NCBI GenBank assembly: GCA_023014485.1
Contig: JAJOZX010001734.1
Span: 72,501 to 136,500, forward strand
From: Bathynomus jamesi
Taxonomy: Eukaryota > Arthropoda > Malacostraca > Isopoda > Cirolanidae
Direction: 5' to 3'
DNA length: 64,000 bases
The notes under the pieces were generated by a model. It did no database searches. It was not told where the DNA came from and saw only the letters and a list, made by a program, of their open reading frames with translations. A program made the position numbers and the translations under genes. Positions 11,153 through 21,790 of the stretch are shown here, piece by piece (the first letter of the stretch is position 1; each line of letters starts with the position of its first letter).

Positions 11153-12024
11153 TCATTCTATCGCAGTACGACGGAAGTGAAGCTTCAATATTAAGCTCCT
11201 GTCACCGAATGGAAACCTTTTCACCTCAATCGTTCTTATATATATTGAGATACTGGTTAGTAGGTTAGTTGCGAATTTGACATAATGATGCTTATCGTAT
11301 GCAATGCTGAAGCTCTTTCTTCTATGATTGGAAATGTGGGTGATGCGCGGCAGCCGCGCCTGGGTATCCCCAACAAACTGATATTCCACGATATTACTGT
11401 AAATTAACACATGTGCGGGGGAGGGTCTCCATCGTTCAATTTCTCCAATTTTAACTGATACAGTAGGCTGCACAATTCATGTTGTGACTCGTGAAAAGCA
11501 TCTCTTTCGAAGGCCAGTCCATATCTGCACTCAGTTATAATTTTGAAAAGTGTTCTGTCCTTAATATTTCTGTTAACCTTCGATTTTAGAGTCAAAGTAT
11601 GTACTGCGGTATCTTTGTTTACGATTTCGTATACTAAATCAGACGTCAGGTTTGAACTTTTCAAATTACCATTTAAGTCACTCACAATATCCTCGGCTGT
11701 ATAATAATGCCCCGGCCCTAGTGTTACTTCTGTAGTGTAGTATTGGGCCTCCCCACTCCAGGCGGAACGCATGGTATTGTCCCGAGTTACTCTGGCCTTT
11801 TCACACTCATCACGGTTTCTAAGAATCATAAAAACGGGCTCTTTCTTGTCAATACTTAAAAACTTGGTGGCCAATTGAAATTCACATATTCCAACCTCAT
11901 ATGATTCACGACCCAATTCAATGGTCCCATACAGTTCTGTTATGAAGCTGGGCAGGGTATTGTTAGGATGTACAGAGAGAGAGGAGGAGGACGAGAGTGT
12001 GACGTCGAAGTGGTTAGGCACCAT
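11153..12024 (-). pseudogene. Polinton minor capsid (penton-like) protein, one frameshift
   Basis: The gene starts at the ATG at 12024 (MVPNHFDVTLSSSSSL) with the VHPNNTLPSFITEL block typical of the N-terminus of Polinton minor capsid proteins, which form the vertices. It runs in frame to 11404. The C-terminal part is in another frame from about 11445 to 11153: LIYSNIVEYQFVGDTQA, then ISIYIRTIEVKRFPFGD and a final LHFRR, all familiar from this family. A single frameshift in the overlap (11404-11473) appears to be the only break, so this is one of the better preserved genes of the element. Confidence 0.82.
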
Positions 12025-12061
12025 GTTGTATCCTATTTAAGCTTCATTATTGCATCAGCTT

Positions 12062-13306
12062 TTATATAGGTGTTGAAGTTTCTGGGTACCCTAGCCACAT
12101 TACCAGGTACATTTTTCTCTTTCCTGAACCTTTGCTTCCTAAAATTCTAAACACTTTTTTCCCTAAATTAAATGTCACTTTCTGCATCTTCTCACCATAA
12201 AAACCACCACCAATTTCTTCCCCATTCAAATCTTCAACGTAATACAATATCACCTCATCTTTAGGCCTTATAGCCCTAACTTTAAAAATCTCACGTGTCC
12301 AACGTTGGTCAAATCCCTTCGCGAATTTATTCCCCGAACGCGACAACCTTGCATAATCATTGATTTTCAAACGTACAGAGCGTGGTGACGCTCTACGATT
12401 ATCTTTTCTCACCTGAAGTACTCTGTGCGTACCTCTTTTTAAAATTTCGTTAGGTGTTGTGCCAATCGTTTGGTGGTGTAAGTAGTTGTAGGATGAAGCC
12501 AGCGAATCCAGAATGCCCATATATCTAGGCTGACCATACGTACCGTTTTGAACGGGACAGTACCGTTTTTTTTATATTTCCTGGCCGTCCCGTCGTTTTA
12601 ATAAAAATGTCAATTTTGTCCCGGTTTATGTACTTACTTTTTCATGAATACAGAATATTACATAACCCCCGTCCCTTTTTTGCCATCCCAATGTCACGTT
12701 TTTGTCTCAAGGAAATATAGTCAGCCTACATATATCTGTATATGTTTTTATGTATGAAATACCGATGCATGCGTTCCTTTATGGTACGCTGAACTCTCTC
12801 GGCTAAAGATACCTTATGTATAGAATTGCTAGTGTAATAACTGATACTGAACTCTGTCAACATGTTCTGAAAACCTCGGCCTATAAATTCTTTCCCCATG
12901 TCCATACAAAATAGCCAGGGATCCTCTTTTCTTTCAACATCAACGCTTCGGTGAGTTCAGCAACTCTTTTTGGCGATTTACTTTTCAGCGGGATTAGCCA
13001 CAGATATCTAGAGAATAAATCTATTATGAAAGGGATGTATCGGTAGCCTTCATTATACACTGAATATCTCTGCATGTCTGTTAAATCCGCCTGCCAAATA
13101 CAATCAACCGAGGCTGCTAATGTCTTGGCAGTTTTAAACATTCTTCTCACCGGTTTATGAAGTGTATAAGCATCCTGCTCACGCAAAAACCTCTCACCAT
13201 CTTTTTTCTTTATTCCTTTATTACAATCGCCTCTGTATAGTCTATTAACACCCCCGTAGGAGGAAGGCTTAGAAATGCCATAATAACGTTTTAATATGTT
13301 AACCAT
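12062..13306 (-). pseudogene. Polinton retroviral-like integrase, split by a MITE
   Basis: The ATG at 13306 starts with the Polinton integrase N-terminus (KRYYGISKPSSYGGVNRLYR, then the YTLHKPVRR linker). The catalytic core follows with WQADLTDMQ carrying the first Asp and YIPFIIDLFSRYLWL. The frame is lost near 12881, core sequence continues to about 12737, and a 203-bp MITE then interrupts it. The C-terminal piece (12520-12062) has YNYLHHQTIGTTPNEI and ends in a chromodomain-like module (KRKMYLVMWLGYP). An active copy would insert the element's linear DNA into chromosomes. This one cannot, because of the frameshift and the insertion. It overlaps the next upstream gene by 16 bp. Confidence 0.88.
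12526..12728. mobile_element. 203-bp hAT-type MITE inside the integrase
   Basis: The ends are TAGGCTGACCATA and TAGTCAGCCTA, with perfect 8-bp flanking duplications CATATATC (12518-12525 and 12729-12736). The interior contains CGTACCGTTTTGAACGGG and, near the other end, CATCCCAATGTCACG. A second copy in the opposite orientation lies at 39749-39952. Removing it with one duplication would restore the integrase frame across the site, so it is a clean secondary insertion. Confidence 0.92.
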
Positions 13307-14026
13307 TTGCGTATGTTAGAGGCGCGCAGGTCGGGTTGTACGTTCCTGCTTGACCTCCTCCTCTTCTTCTTCTTCAGAGATACTACCGGGGGTGAAGGTG
13401 TGTTCAGCTGTGGTGCATGTGTTGCTTGTCCAAAGTTTTTAATAATGCTCAGTTTACCTATCAGTGTTTTTGGGATGTTTATTTCCTGTAGTCGAGCTTT
13501 AATATGCTCCCATCCTGCTGGAGAGGGCTTATCCCATATTCTCACCAAATCATGTACGATAGCAATGATGTTCGAACCCTATACCTTTGTCCCTTCAACA
13601 ACAACCTCACCTGTGTCGGACCATTGTAAAATGGGATCCTCACTCAATAGATTATAAAGACTTAGTCCTTTATTCCTCAATGTATGTGGGAAACTAATTT
13701 TTAATACATGTTGGAGATTTTTCGGACTCGCAGCGTTGTTCTGCACTTATTCAGGTTCGCTATGATCAGTATCGTCCCTATGTTTGACAAGTACAAGGAA
13801 CTCCACCGGTTTCTTATAATTTTCGTACTCGTGAAAAAATTTCCACAGAGCTTCTTGGTATAAGATTATTTTCTAATCAGGAGACTTTTCACTGTTTTAA
13901 TAGGTCTACCAATTCGCTTTCCATTCTTTTAAACCTGCTTTTACGGGGTTCTAGAACCGTATCTGGACCCTTTTTGTTTTGTAATGAAGCGTACACCTCG
14001 TGTGGAATCACGACTACTTTCTTCAT
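13291..14026 (-). pseudogene. Conserved Polinton protein of unknown function, broken
   Basis: The likely start is the ATG at 14026 (MKKVVVIPHEVYASLQ), 9 bp downstream of the preceding gene. The frame is interrupted several times, and only the last part (13548-13291) is a clean stretch: IWDKPSPAGWEHIKARL, EINIPKTLIGK, a KKKKRRR basic run and NIRKW. The PxGWE..K..L..INIP..LIG pattern occurs in a conserved gene next to the integrase in many Polintons. Its role is not known to me. It overlaps the integrase start by 16 bp. Confidence 0.6.
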
Positions 14027-14035
14027 TATATTAAA

Positions 14036-14356
14036 CTAGACAGTAAAGGCACCAAAACTGAAAATAAGATGGGTAAGGATGAACCCCCTCTTTGCACGAT
14101 AATTCGCAATTCGCTTTTTCTTCCCCACAGTTTGACATTTACGAGCGAGGACGTGTACAATGCTCTTATAACGACGTAAGCGAGACTTCTGAGAGGGTTT
14201 CATTGGTACATTGCATTTTATAACGTTAAGACAGATTTCACATATGCATTTTATAAAGCCGGTGGCAATATTTTTAACAAACGGGTGTCGGAGAGTCAGT
14301 AGCAGACGGCGATAGATTTTTATTAATTCACGGTATTTCTTTAAACTCTTTGTCAT
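14036..14356 (-). CDS. Small conserved basic Polinton protein
   Basis: This is an uninterrupted 106-residue frame from an ATG at 14356. It carries the pattern seen in small Polinton proteins: HPFVKNIATGFIKCICEICL (a Cys-containing helix), NVIKCNVPMKPSQKSRLRRY, then basic residues (RKCQTVGKKKRIAN) and a hydrophobic C-terminus (FILTHLIFSFGAF). In related Polintons the end reads as a basic stretch plus a GG-L rich tail like adenovirus core peptides. A capsid-core or membrane-active role is inference. It is tightly packed between the ATPase and the next gene. Confidence 0.6.
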   Translation of the reverse strand: MTKSLKKYRELIKIYRRLLLTLRHPFVKNIATGFIKCICEICLNVIKCNVPMKPSQKSRLRRYKSIVHVLARKCQTVGKKKRIANYRAKRGFILTHLIFSFGAFTV

Positions 14357-14957
14357 TCTGGGCCATACACCGTTTCAGGCTCGTTTGTGAATATATCCGT
14401 TCTAAGAACGGGTCACAAACCAAATATCCGTAACGCTACCTTGGAGCTTCTTTATAAACTTCCAAAAACTCTTTACGCTGATTCGGGAACATTTGATTGG
14501 CTAATACCCCAATTTGTGCCACATCTCTACATTTTGCGAATAAGACTAGATATTGTGTATTTAGTGATACATCGCGCATGTATCTATTTTTAAAAAATAG
14601 ATTCTGATTGATGAAGAATACGCTTATGTTGAGATAGTGGGAGAATACTGTAAATGTCTCGGCAAACGTTTTACCCATTTCCAACATGAGTTCGTCAATT
14701 ACAATGACTGTATATTCATTTCCCTTTAACGAATTAACGTCATATACACCTTTGTCGAACAAAATATCATCTTGGTACTCGTTGAATACTGAGTGGTACG
14801 TCGAATAGCACCATATAAATTTATGCACAAATTTTGAGAACATCTCTCCCTTATTTTTAATGATTTTAAGCATAAACAACGTTTTACCACATCCTGTAGT
14901 GCCAAATATAATACACGTCGAGAGGCTCGTGAACCTGAATTTTTCTACAGAATCCAT
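14357..14957 (-). pseudogene. Polinton genome-packaging ATPase (FtsK/HerA-like), one frameshift
   Basis: The start is the ATG at 14957 (MDSVEKFRF). Walker A is GTTGCGKT at residues 19-26 and Walker B is TVIVIDELM near residue 87, with YRSLLNINVFFINQN-like sensor sequence after it (YLNISVFFINQNLFF). The open frame ends at 14436 after FLEVYKEAPR. The expected continuation (YGYLVCDPFLERIY) is in another frame down to about 14357, so there is one frameshift near 14436. In an active element the enzyme would pump DNA into the capsid. It is divergent from the polymerase, with about 60 bp between them, a probable shared promoter region. Confidence 0.88.
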
Positions 14958-15039
14958 CTCTCACACGTTACAAAATATAATAAAAATTTAAGTGGTGTTC
15001 CTTATATTCTACAGTCTTGTTTTTCATCTTTTTCCACAG

Positions 15040-18000
15040 AACCGTGATTGACGATGAGGTAAAGCATCATGTCCCTATCATCGATATTGCAGACGATCCC
15101 GATGACAGTGTAGTTGTGGTCACAGACTCCATCCCCGCTGACAAGACGACACCAGCGACAACTGTAGCACCACCACGCGACAGTTCAAAGCGAAGGCATG
15201 ATGAAGAACCTTCCACGTCATGTATAAAGCGTGCCAGGAGTGCACCGATTTTTAGACTGCAGCAATAGAGCCCCAACCCTCTACGTCTTACGACAAATCC
15301 CCCACACTAGCTCCTTCCTCAAGTAAAAATACGGCCAGTAATTCCTGTTCAATTCCGAGCATATCTTCCACAACAGTAGCAGCTTCTCGTTCAGTAGAGG
15401 TTGGTTTAACATTCGAACTGTTGCGCACTGCCACCCCCAACCCAACCCTAACAAGAAATCGGTACGTTTTCATAGTTGATTCTGGATTCCTGTGTAGCAA
15501 TGGTGTTGAACACGGTCTGCGACGTGTCGTTGAACGTATTGTGAAGTTTGCCGTTCAGAACCGCGAAGAACGTGAAGTCAGGACGAGGCTGTCCTTTGGG
15601 TTCGATTCAGATGACCGGGATGTAGATGATTTTTGGTAATACCAATCAGACGCTTGGCCACTTTAGATATACAATATATATTAGGCCGTATAATGCAGGC
15701 CTCTCATTGTAGTGCAGCCTTCAATATGGACAACTTTACGGTAGATATTGACCGTGTATTCCGTGTTGCGGGTCATAGTGCCACACCTTCTACTCTAAAC
15801 TTCAATTGTCAGGCTAGTTACAGACAGCATATAGACGCCGGTCGTGGTTGCGCCTCTATAACATTAGTCTTGGCCCGTATGTTTACTGTGCTAAATGCAC
15901 GGACGCAAAAAATTTGTTTGCTTACGGATGTGCAGCGAGCTCGTAAACTGGCTTCAGATTGTAAGCTTGAGTTTGATTGTAATATGGATCCTGAAGAGTT
16001 GAGAAGGGTGGAGCAGGAAATAAATGTTCGTATAGTTGTATTTGGAATGGATGCTCGTTGTAGGACTTTTTTTTTTAAAAGCAGTGTGAGACCATACAAG
16101 ACCCCTACATATTTTAGGGTTGTCAGCAACAACGTATCTCCCCATCCGTAATATAACTCTATGCGAGTTCTGATAAAAGTCGAAAATATGGAAGGCATCA
16201 TGATTTGTGTAAGGGGTGTCTCGAGTTGCGGATGATATAGTGAAACATTGTAAAGAATGCCACATCGTATGTGGACAGTGTAAACGCTCCAAATGTTAAA
16301 GACGTGTAGTTGAAGCTGAGAAGAGGGACTGTAATGTGTGTAGACGCACATTTTTCAATAATAACTGTTTCGATCTGTATTAGTCATTTGGCACGTGCAG
16401 GAAAATCAGAATCTGTGAATGTGGTATGTTTCATATGATAGATAATTGTGGGAAATTCAAGCATAAATGTGATGCCATGAGAAATATAAGGCAGATAGTA
16501 TAAAGCATGTATGTTATATGAAAGAGGCTAAGCCTAAAAATAGACCTTATATAACTGTATACTACGATATAGAAACATATACGGCTGCTGAAACCAAAGA
16601 GTTTATCCCCATAGTTCCTTTATAAGGAACTGCTTGAGGGCGAGTCATCGGAGATATTTACAGGCGATCCTTGTAAAGAGGAAAAAAACTTATACAGATG
16701 CAAATAAGAGGTAATGTTCATTTTAAAGACACTTTATTATTCTCACTTGTAAATTAGCCAAGCTAGCCAAGGTAATGGACGTAGCCGCCGATGTTTCAAA
16801 AGGATATTTTCCTTACACTTTCCTCGCTTGCGACACTTTTAAATTACGTAGGACTACCTCCCCCCAAACATTACTTTAACTACGCCAACATGAGTGACAG
16901 TGAGCGTGAATATTTTGACCGCTACTACAACATTTTTAATGAAGATAATCCTTACAATATAGCTGATGAATGATGTGCGCGTGCTTAGAGTATGTTTTCA
17001 GCCCTTTAGAAGGAAGTACATAGACCGTTTCAACTGCAATCCGCTGCAAGTCGAAACCACGATCGCTTCATTGTGCTTTATGGTGTTCAAGAACAATGTC
17101 ATGCCTAAAGACACATTAGCCTACAATCACAGAAACAACCCCGCAGTTATGGACACAAGGCTATTTACTGGCTCATACACCTACAGCAGCAAACCGGTAG
17201 ATATATAAAACATGCCCGCAACACAGGGGAGGTACCCATTAGACTTTCAGCAGAGAGTCTTGCATGAACTCGCACACGCGACAGCTTATAGGCACACAGT
17301 TCACTCACAAGATCTTGTGGGTGTATGAGTATGATGTACGGATGGAAGCAGATGGACAGTACCGTGAAGAAATAAACACGATCAAGCGTTCAATGGTGTT
17401 GAATCTACTCAAATGAGGTGTTTACTTGTTCGGAGAGCGTAAAAATCCCTTCAAGCTATACTGTCCACGTACTGAGGGCGTGGAACTCCATTACTACGAA
17501 TTCTGCTCTTTATACCCCTACGTGATGAAGAAGAATTCTTACTCCGTAGGTCCACCTGAAAAAGTGGTAGGACCAGCCCTGCCCACAATCGAGGAGTTCT
17601 CAACAAATCTAAAGAACTATTTCGGTCTTTCTTTCGTAGACGTGCTCCTCCCTCGCGATTTATGAATGCCGATCTTACCCGTCGTTACAGACCACAAGTT
17701 CATATTTCCCCTGTGGTTGAAGTGGGCAGAAGAGAACAATGGGGCTTATAATCACATAACCAACCAGCATAAGATCAGAAGCGTATACATAAGCACTGAG
17801 CTGTCTCTAGCCGTTCGCCATAGCTACAGAATATTGAAGATATATGAGGTGTGGAGGTTTCAGAAGCTACCCAACCTTTTCACGTCATATATAAACACTT
17901 TTTTGAAGGATAAGGTAGAAGCATCAGGGTATCCGCGAGCAGATGATACCGAAGATGAATAATCGGCGTATGTTCAGCATTACCATGACAGTGAAGGGAT

Positions 18001-18740
18001 ACAACTTGACCGTTCCCAAATTGTAAAGAACCCAGGCAAGCGCTTTAGTGCAAAGTTGTGTCTAAATAGTCTTTGGGGAAAATTTGCACAGCTTAGAGGC
18101 ATGGGGAACGTTCATCTAGCCCAAAGTTATAACGAGGTGTGGGATTATGCCAACGCTTCAGATAAAGTGGTCATGGAGATCGTGAATATAGGTAATACGT
18201 ACATAATAAAGTACAACATTACCGAATTGGCCACAGACACATCGCGACACAACCGCATACGCAAGCATCAAACTTTGGGGTCTTTTGCATCCTCTTGGGC
18301 GGAGGGTTCTGTACGCTGACACAGATAGTGTGATATTCACAGCGAGGAAGGGTGAATACATGCCTTCTATTGGGGAATTCCTCTGAGTGTTGACTGATGA
18401 GATCAAGGATGAGTATGGTGACATCGCATACGCCGACTCTTTTGTCTCAACAGGTCCAAAAACTTATCGGGTACGGATGAGGGTGGGGAAGTATATGAAA
18501 TATATCGTGAAGGCTTAACCAGGCGAACCGTCGGATCGTTAGTTTTGTTTCGTTGAAGGAACTAGTGAGCTTGGAAGATGAGGGCGACCAACCGCCCCAA
18601 CTGATTGTAGGGACCTACAATTTTCGGGCCCAGAGGCTGGTGTGTGTGTGTGAAGGAACTTAGGGGTACGAAAGTGTTTCGTAACACCTATGGGAAACGT
18701 TACCAGGTGCCTGGTACCTATGATACCCTACCCTTTTGAT
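15040..18740 (+). pseudogene. Polinton protein-primed DNA polymerase B, copy 1, heavily broken
   Basis: Pieces in order on plus are an acidic and Ser/Thr-rich N-terminus (15040-15265) and a long N-terminal block (15421-16150: RNRYVFIVDSGFLCSNG, RHIDAGRGC-like YRQHIDAGRGCASITLVL). Next come cysteine clusters near 16250-16460 (CKECHIVCGQCK, ICECGMFHMIDNCGKF) and ExoI VYYDIETYT near 16560. ExoIII MNDVRVLRVCF follows at 16966, then motif A YYEFCSLYPYV at 17489, motif B LCLNSLWGKF at 18055, motif C LYADTDSVIF near 18313, and a C-terminus ending TYDTLPF near 18738. Frameshifts and stops separate most blocks. In motif A the usual first residue Asp is Glu (GAA, 17498-17500). A conserved GC.xHGCP block expected near 17230-17280 is missing. 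The enzyme would replicate the element from a protein primer. Confidence 0.9.
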
Positions 18741-18743
18741 TGT

Positions 18744-18768
18744 TATATATATATATATATATATATAA
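18744..18768. repeat. (AT)n microsatellite at the polymerase/SINE boundary
   Basis: A short TATA run separates the polymerase C-terminus from the SINE array. The SINE units may have entered through this AT tract. Confidence 0.8.
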
Positions 18769-18769
18769 A

Positions 18770-19560
18770 TGTAAAGAACGACGCTTGTATAGAAGAACGT
18801 TCCGCACATGATGAGGAGAAAGAACGAACAAATGAAAAATGAGGTAACCACCCGGAATCGAACCTGGGATCTTCCGATTGCCGGTCAGATATGCTAACCA
18901 CTACACCATGGGCCTCGATCTATCAGAAGTCGTAATTCTCCTACATTTTTAATTTGTTCGTTCTTTCTCCTCATCTCGTGCGGAACGTTCTTCTATACAA
19001 GCGTCGTTCTTTACATTAATTATACTGTGTTGTTTGCAGTTAAAATGTATATATGTGCGACATGCGGGAGGTGCCCCCTCAGGGCATTGGTTTCTGCTCG
19101 TATGTAGGAAAATTACGACTTCTGATAGATCGAGGCCCATGGTGTAGTGGTTAGCATATCTGACCGGCAATCGGAAGATCCCGGGTTCGATTCCCGGGTG
19201 GTTACCTCATTTTTCATTTGTTCGTCCTTTCTCCTCATCTTGTGCGGAACGTTCTTCTATACAAGCGTCGTTCTTTACATCAATTATACTGTGTGTTGTT
19301 TGCAGTTAAAATGTATATATGTGCGACATACGGGAGGTGCCCCCTCAGGGCATTGGTTTCTGCTCGTATGTAGGAGAATTACGACTTCTGATAGATCGAG
19401 GCCCATGGTGTAGTGGCTAGCATATCTGACCGGCAATCGGAAGATCCAGGGTTCGATTCCCGGGTGGTTACCTCATTTTTCATTTGTTCGTTCTTTCTCC
19501 TCATCTTGTGTGGAACATTCTTCTATAGAAGCGTCGTTCTTTACATTAATTATACTGTGT
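18770..19560. mobile_element. SINE array: one inverted and two tandem tRNA-derived units
   Basis: tRNA-like bodies lie at 18841-18916 (minus), 19132-19208 (plus) and 19398-19474 (plus). The two plus copies are 266 bp apart, and the spacer between them is the SINE tail (ACAAGCGTCGTTCTTTAC, then GTGCGACAT.CGGGAGGTGCCCCCTCAGGGCATTGG). The unit matches the pair at 491-925. The middle copy has the best tRNA fold: T arm CCCGGGTTCGATTCCCGGG, anticodon stem TCTGA/TCGGA and loop CCGGCAA. Acceptor stem mismatches make true tRNA function doubtful. Confidence 0.85.
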
Positions 19561-19574
19561 TGTTTGCAGTTCAA

Positions 19575-19601
19575 ATGTGTGTGTGTATATATATATATGT
19601 G

Positions 19602-19655
<54 letters not shown>

Positions 19656-19673
19656 ATGTGTGTGTATATGTGT

Positions 19674-19715
<42 letters not shown>
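19575..19715. repeat. Compound (GT)n/(AT)n microsatellite
   Basis: Alternating blocks of GTGTGT and ATATAT run for about 140 bp immediately after the last SINE unit. A further (GT)n run lies at about 19843-19872, just before the next Polinton gene. Confidence 0.9.
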
Positions 19716-19719
<4 letters not shown>

Positions 19720-19837
19720 TATTTGTTAACGACATCTATATTTTATTTATTACCCATATTTGAATATATACATTCAATAATTCGGTGATATATTTATTAA
19801 ATAAATCGTGTTTAAATTAGTGTTTCATTCTCTCCTT

Positions 19838-19876
<39 letters not shown>

Positions 19877-20035
19877 ACAGGAAAAGTCCTAAGCTCCGCC
19901 CCCTATATGATAGATCAAAGGACACTTGATTCCTGATACTACCTGGGCAATCTCTACCCTTGCGTGCTCAGATGAGCGCTGCAAGCCCTGGATCTCAGAC
20001 GTATATTTGAAGAAACCTCACATAGACAAAAAATA

Positions 20036-20476
20036 GTGATGGATACCTTTAATATTGCTTGCTCAACGTTTATGAAGTGGTATTTGCTAAAGTCTGAAGA
20101 TATGGAGAACACTCAAAGAATCCCTATTCCTCCCTCCTTTGATAATTTTAAGGCTACATTAAACCGTGCAAAGCTTGAGGAACAAGCGGTTCAAATACTC
20201 TACAGCTATTCTGGCGAGAGTAATGTAGGATTTCATGGCACAAACAACGTATTGGACTATGTTGTGGGACTAAACTGCATTAAAGATTGCGTATACCGTG
20301 AAGTGGAAGAAACAAGTGATAAAACATTAAAGCAGTTATTACTTCGTGTGTCGCAGATTGAAAAGTTCTCTAAACGGTTGCCCAGTATAAATGGGCACAA
20401 GTGTTCACACGAATCTTTCATGTTGGAACAAACCTGTACACGAAACATTAATGCTTGGTATGACTTACCCGTGTGA
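20036..20476 (+). CDS. Unknown Polinton-associated gene, copy 1
   Basis: This is an open frame of 146 codons starting MMDTFNIACSTFMKWYLLK. I do not recognise the family. Its first ~85 residues clearly match the gene at 49176-49721: CSTF.KWY, NTQRI, an SF...LNR.KL.EQ..QILY.(F/Y)S.ES block and a later V..LKC(I/V)K(D/E).V-type block. Both genes lie on the same strand as, and downstream of, a Polinton polymerase. Both are also preceded by a (GT)n tract and a similar TACA(G/A)GAAA leader. After residue ~100 the two copies diverge. No membrane segment or known catalytic motif is visible. Its frame stops shortly after a Cys/His-containing segment (HKCSHESFMLEQTC). Confidence 0.6.
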   Translation: MMDTFNIACSTFMKWYLLKSEDMENTQRIPIPPSFDNFKATLNRAKLEEQAVQILYSYSGESNVGFHGTNNVLDYVVGLNCIKDCVYREVEETSDKTLKQLLLRVSQIEKFSKRLPSINGHKCSHESFMLEQTCTRNINAWYDLPV

Positions 20477-20757
20477 CTCGTTTTCCACACCTGTCTTCGT
20501 GCCAAACCGCGCACCTCTTCTCATAGTCATCTCAGCTTGAACCGTTCGGTGTGCACTCCTCAGAATAGATACGACGGCGCTTCCTTTGAGCAGCATTCTC
20601 AATGCCGTATAAGCTGTGTCCTTGACGATTTCATTACCTGTGTTCAGGCGTAAAACCGGTGCCATTAACTATGTACCGGAAACGACTTGTAGACAAACTA
20701 ACTCTGTTAAACGGAATGTTGTTTACTGTATAAGTGTTGAGGAGATGAATAGTCTTC

Positions 20758-21298
20758 GTGATAGTTGAGAAGTGGAGAGAGGATCGTTATAAAATACCTG
20801 CAGATGTAGGAACAAGAAGAGAACAGATTAGTGATACCCCCCTCATATGTACGTTGTGTATAAATAGCGATCAGCCATGCTTTGATATACGACTGATGTG
20901 GAAGAATGCGTCTGATAATAACGTTCTTGTCCCCACGCGAAACCGATTCATCCTCGACAGAATGCTTGAAATCGTCGGTTTCCGCAAGCTAAAGCCTATA
21001 TTAGACGGATATGCTTTATTTTGATTCGGTTCTTGAATACGCATACACCGCTCTGCTGGACGGGTTTACGAGTGTAGGAATGAACATGGCGAGAATAGTC
21101 TGGAACTGGATGCTTATTTAAAAGGTTTAGACTCTTCGAAATATCATGAACTTTGGTACAATGGGCTTCAGCGGTACAGGGATAAGCTCACCTACACCGG
21201 TCACCTTGAAGAACTATTTCTTTATATAATGAACAACTGTCGCTACGACTTAGAAGATTATGTCCAATCGATGGTTTATTCTTACCAATCCGAACCTT
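20758..21298 (+). pseudogene. Unknown reading frames at the end of Polinton copy 1
   Basis: Two open blocks in different frames look like one decayed protein. The first is 20758-21024 (EKWREDRYKIPADVG, then LICTLCINSDQPCFDIRLMW and RNRFILDRMLEIVGFRKLK). The second is about 21101-21298 (ELDAYLKGLDSSKYHELWYN, RDKLTYTGHLEELFLYI, CRYDLEDYVQSM) and ends in TAA at 21298. The composition is protein-like, not repeat-like. I recognise no family. Because they follow the unknown gene at 20036 without a new promoter-like signal, they may be its diverged continuation or a second accessory gene. Confidence 0.45.
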
Positions 21299-21409
21299 AA
21301 AAATATAACTTTATACGTTAATGCCTTAGCGTTGGGGGGAATGGTATGTATATGGTTTCTAAGTAAATTACACTTCATTGGATAACATCTCTCCAAATAA
21401 TTAAATAGT

Positions 21410-21790
21410 ACAATCTAGAAACCCCTCCATATATAAATAATAAAAATAAAAATCTGGCAACCCCCTCTAAACATTGAGAACATCTCTCTCTTGCCTTTTA
21501 TAAATAAATAAATAAAATAAATATTGCTGTCTGGCAGCCCCTCCATAGAGAAATAATTAAAATAAATGTTGCTATCTGGCAACCCCTCCATATATATAAA
21601 TAAATAATATAAATTTCTGGCAATCCCCTTTAAGCAGTGAGAACATCTCTCTCTCTTGCCTTTAATAAATAAATAATTAAAATAAATAATGCTATCTGGC
21701 AACCTCTCCATATGTAAATAAATAATATAAATATCTGGTAACCCCTCCATATATATAAATAATTAAAATGAGTAGTACTATCTGGCAACC
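21410..21790. repeat. Degenerate minisatellite with CTGGCAACCCCTCCATA units
   Basis: The motif TCTGGCAACCCCTCCATATA followed by AAATAA(T/A)-rich sequence recurs about six times, with two longer units carrying GAGAACATCTCTCTCTTGCC. It sits at the edge of Polinton copy 1. The stretch 21790-22370 after it shows nothing else I recognise. Confidence 0.75.

Larger units (their letters stand above)
6430..21300. mobile_element. Decayed Polinton/Maverick, copy 1
   Basis: The block carries nearly the full Polinton gene set. On minus are protease, major capsid, basic protein, minor capsid, integrase, two small conserved genes and ATPase; on plus are protein-primed DNA polymerase B and unknown genes downstream. 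Every long gene has frameshifts or stops, so the copy is inactive. Polinton terminal inverted repeats were not located, so the limits are those of recognisable genes. Insertions inside it are the transposon 8170-10616, the MITE 12526-12728 and the SINE array 18770-19560. Confidence 0.9.

Noticed and set aside
20257..20514. Minus-strand open frame opposite the unknown gene
   Set aside because: It is a shadow; the plus frame is the one with a homologue at 49176-49721.
21415..21750. Minus-strand coding frame with repeated short blocks
   Set aside because: The protein repeats simply follow the DNA minisatellite.
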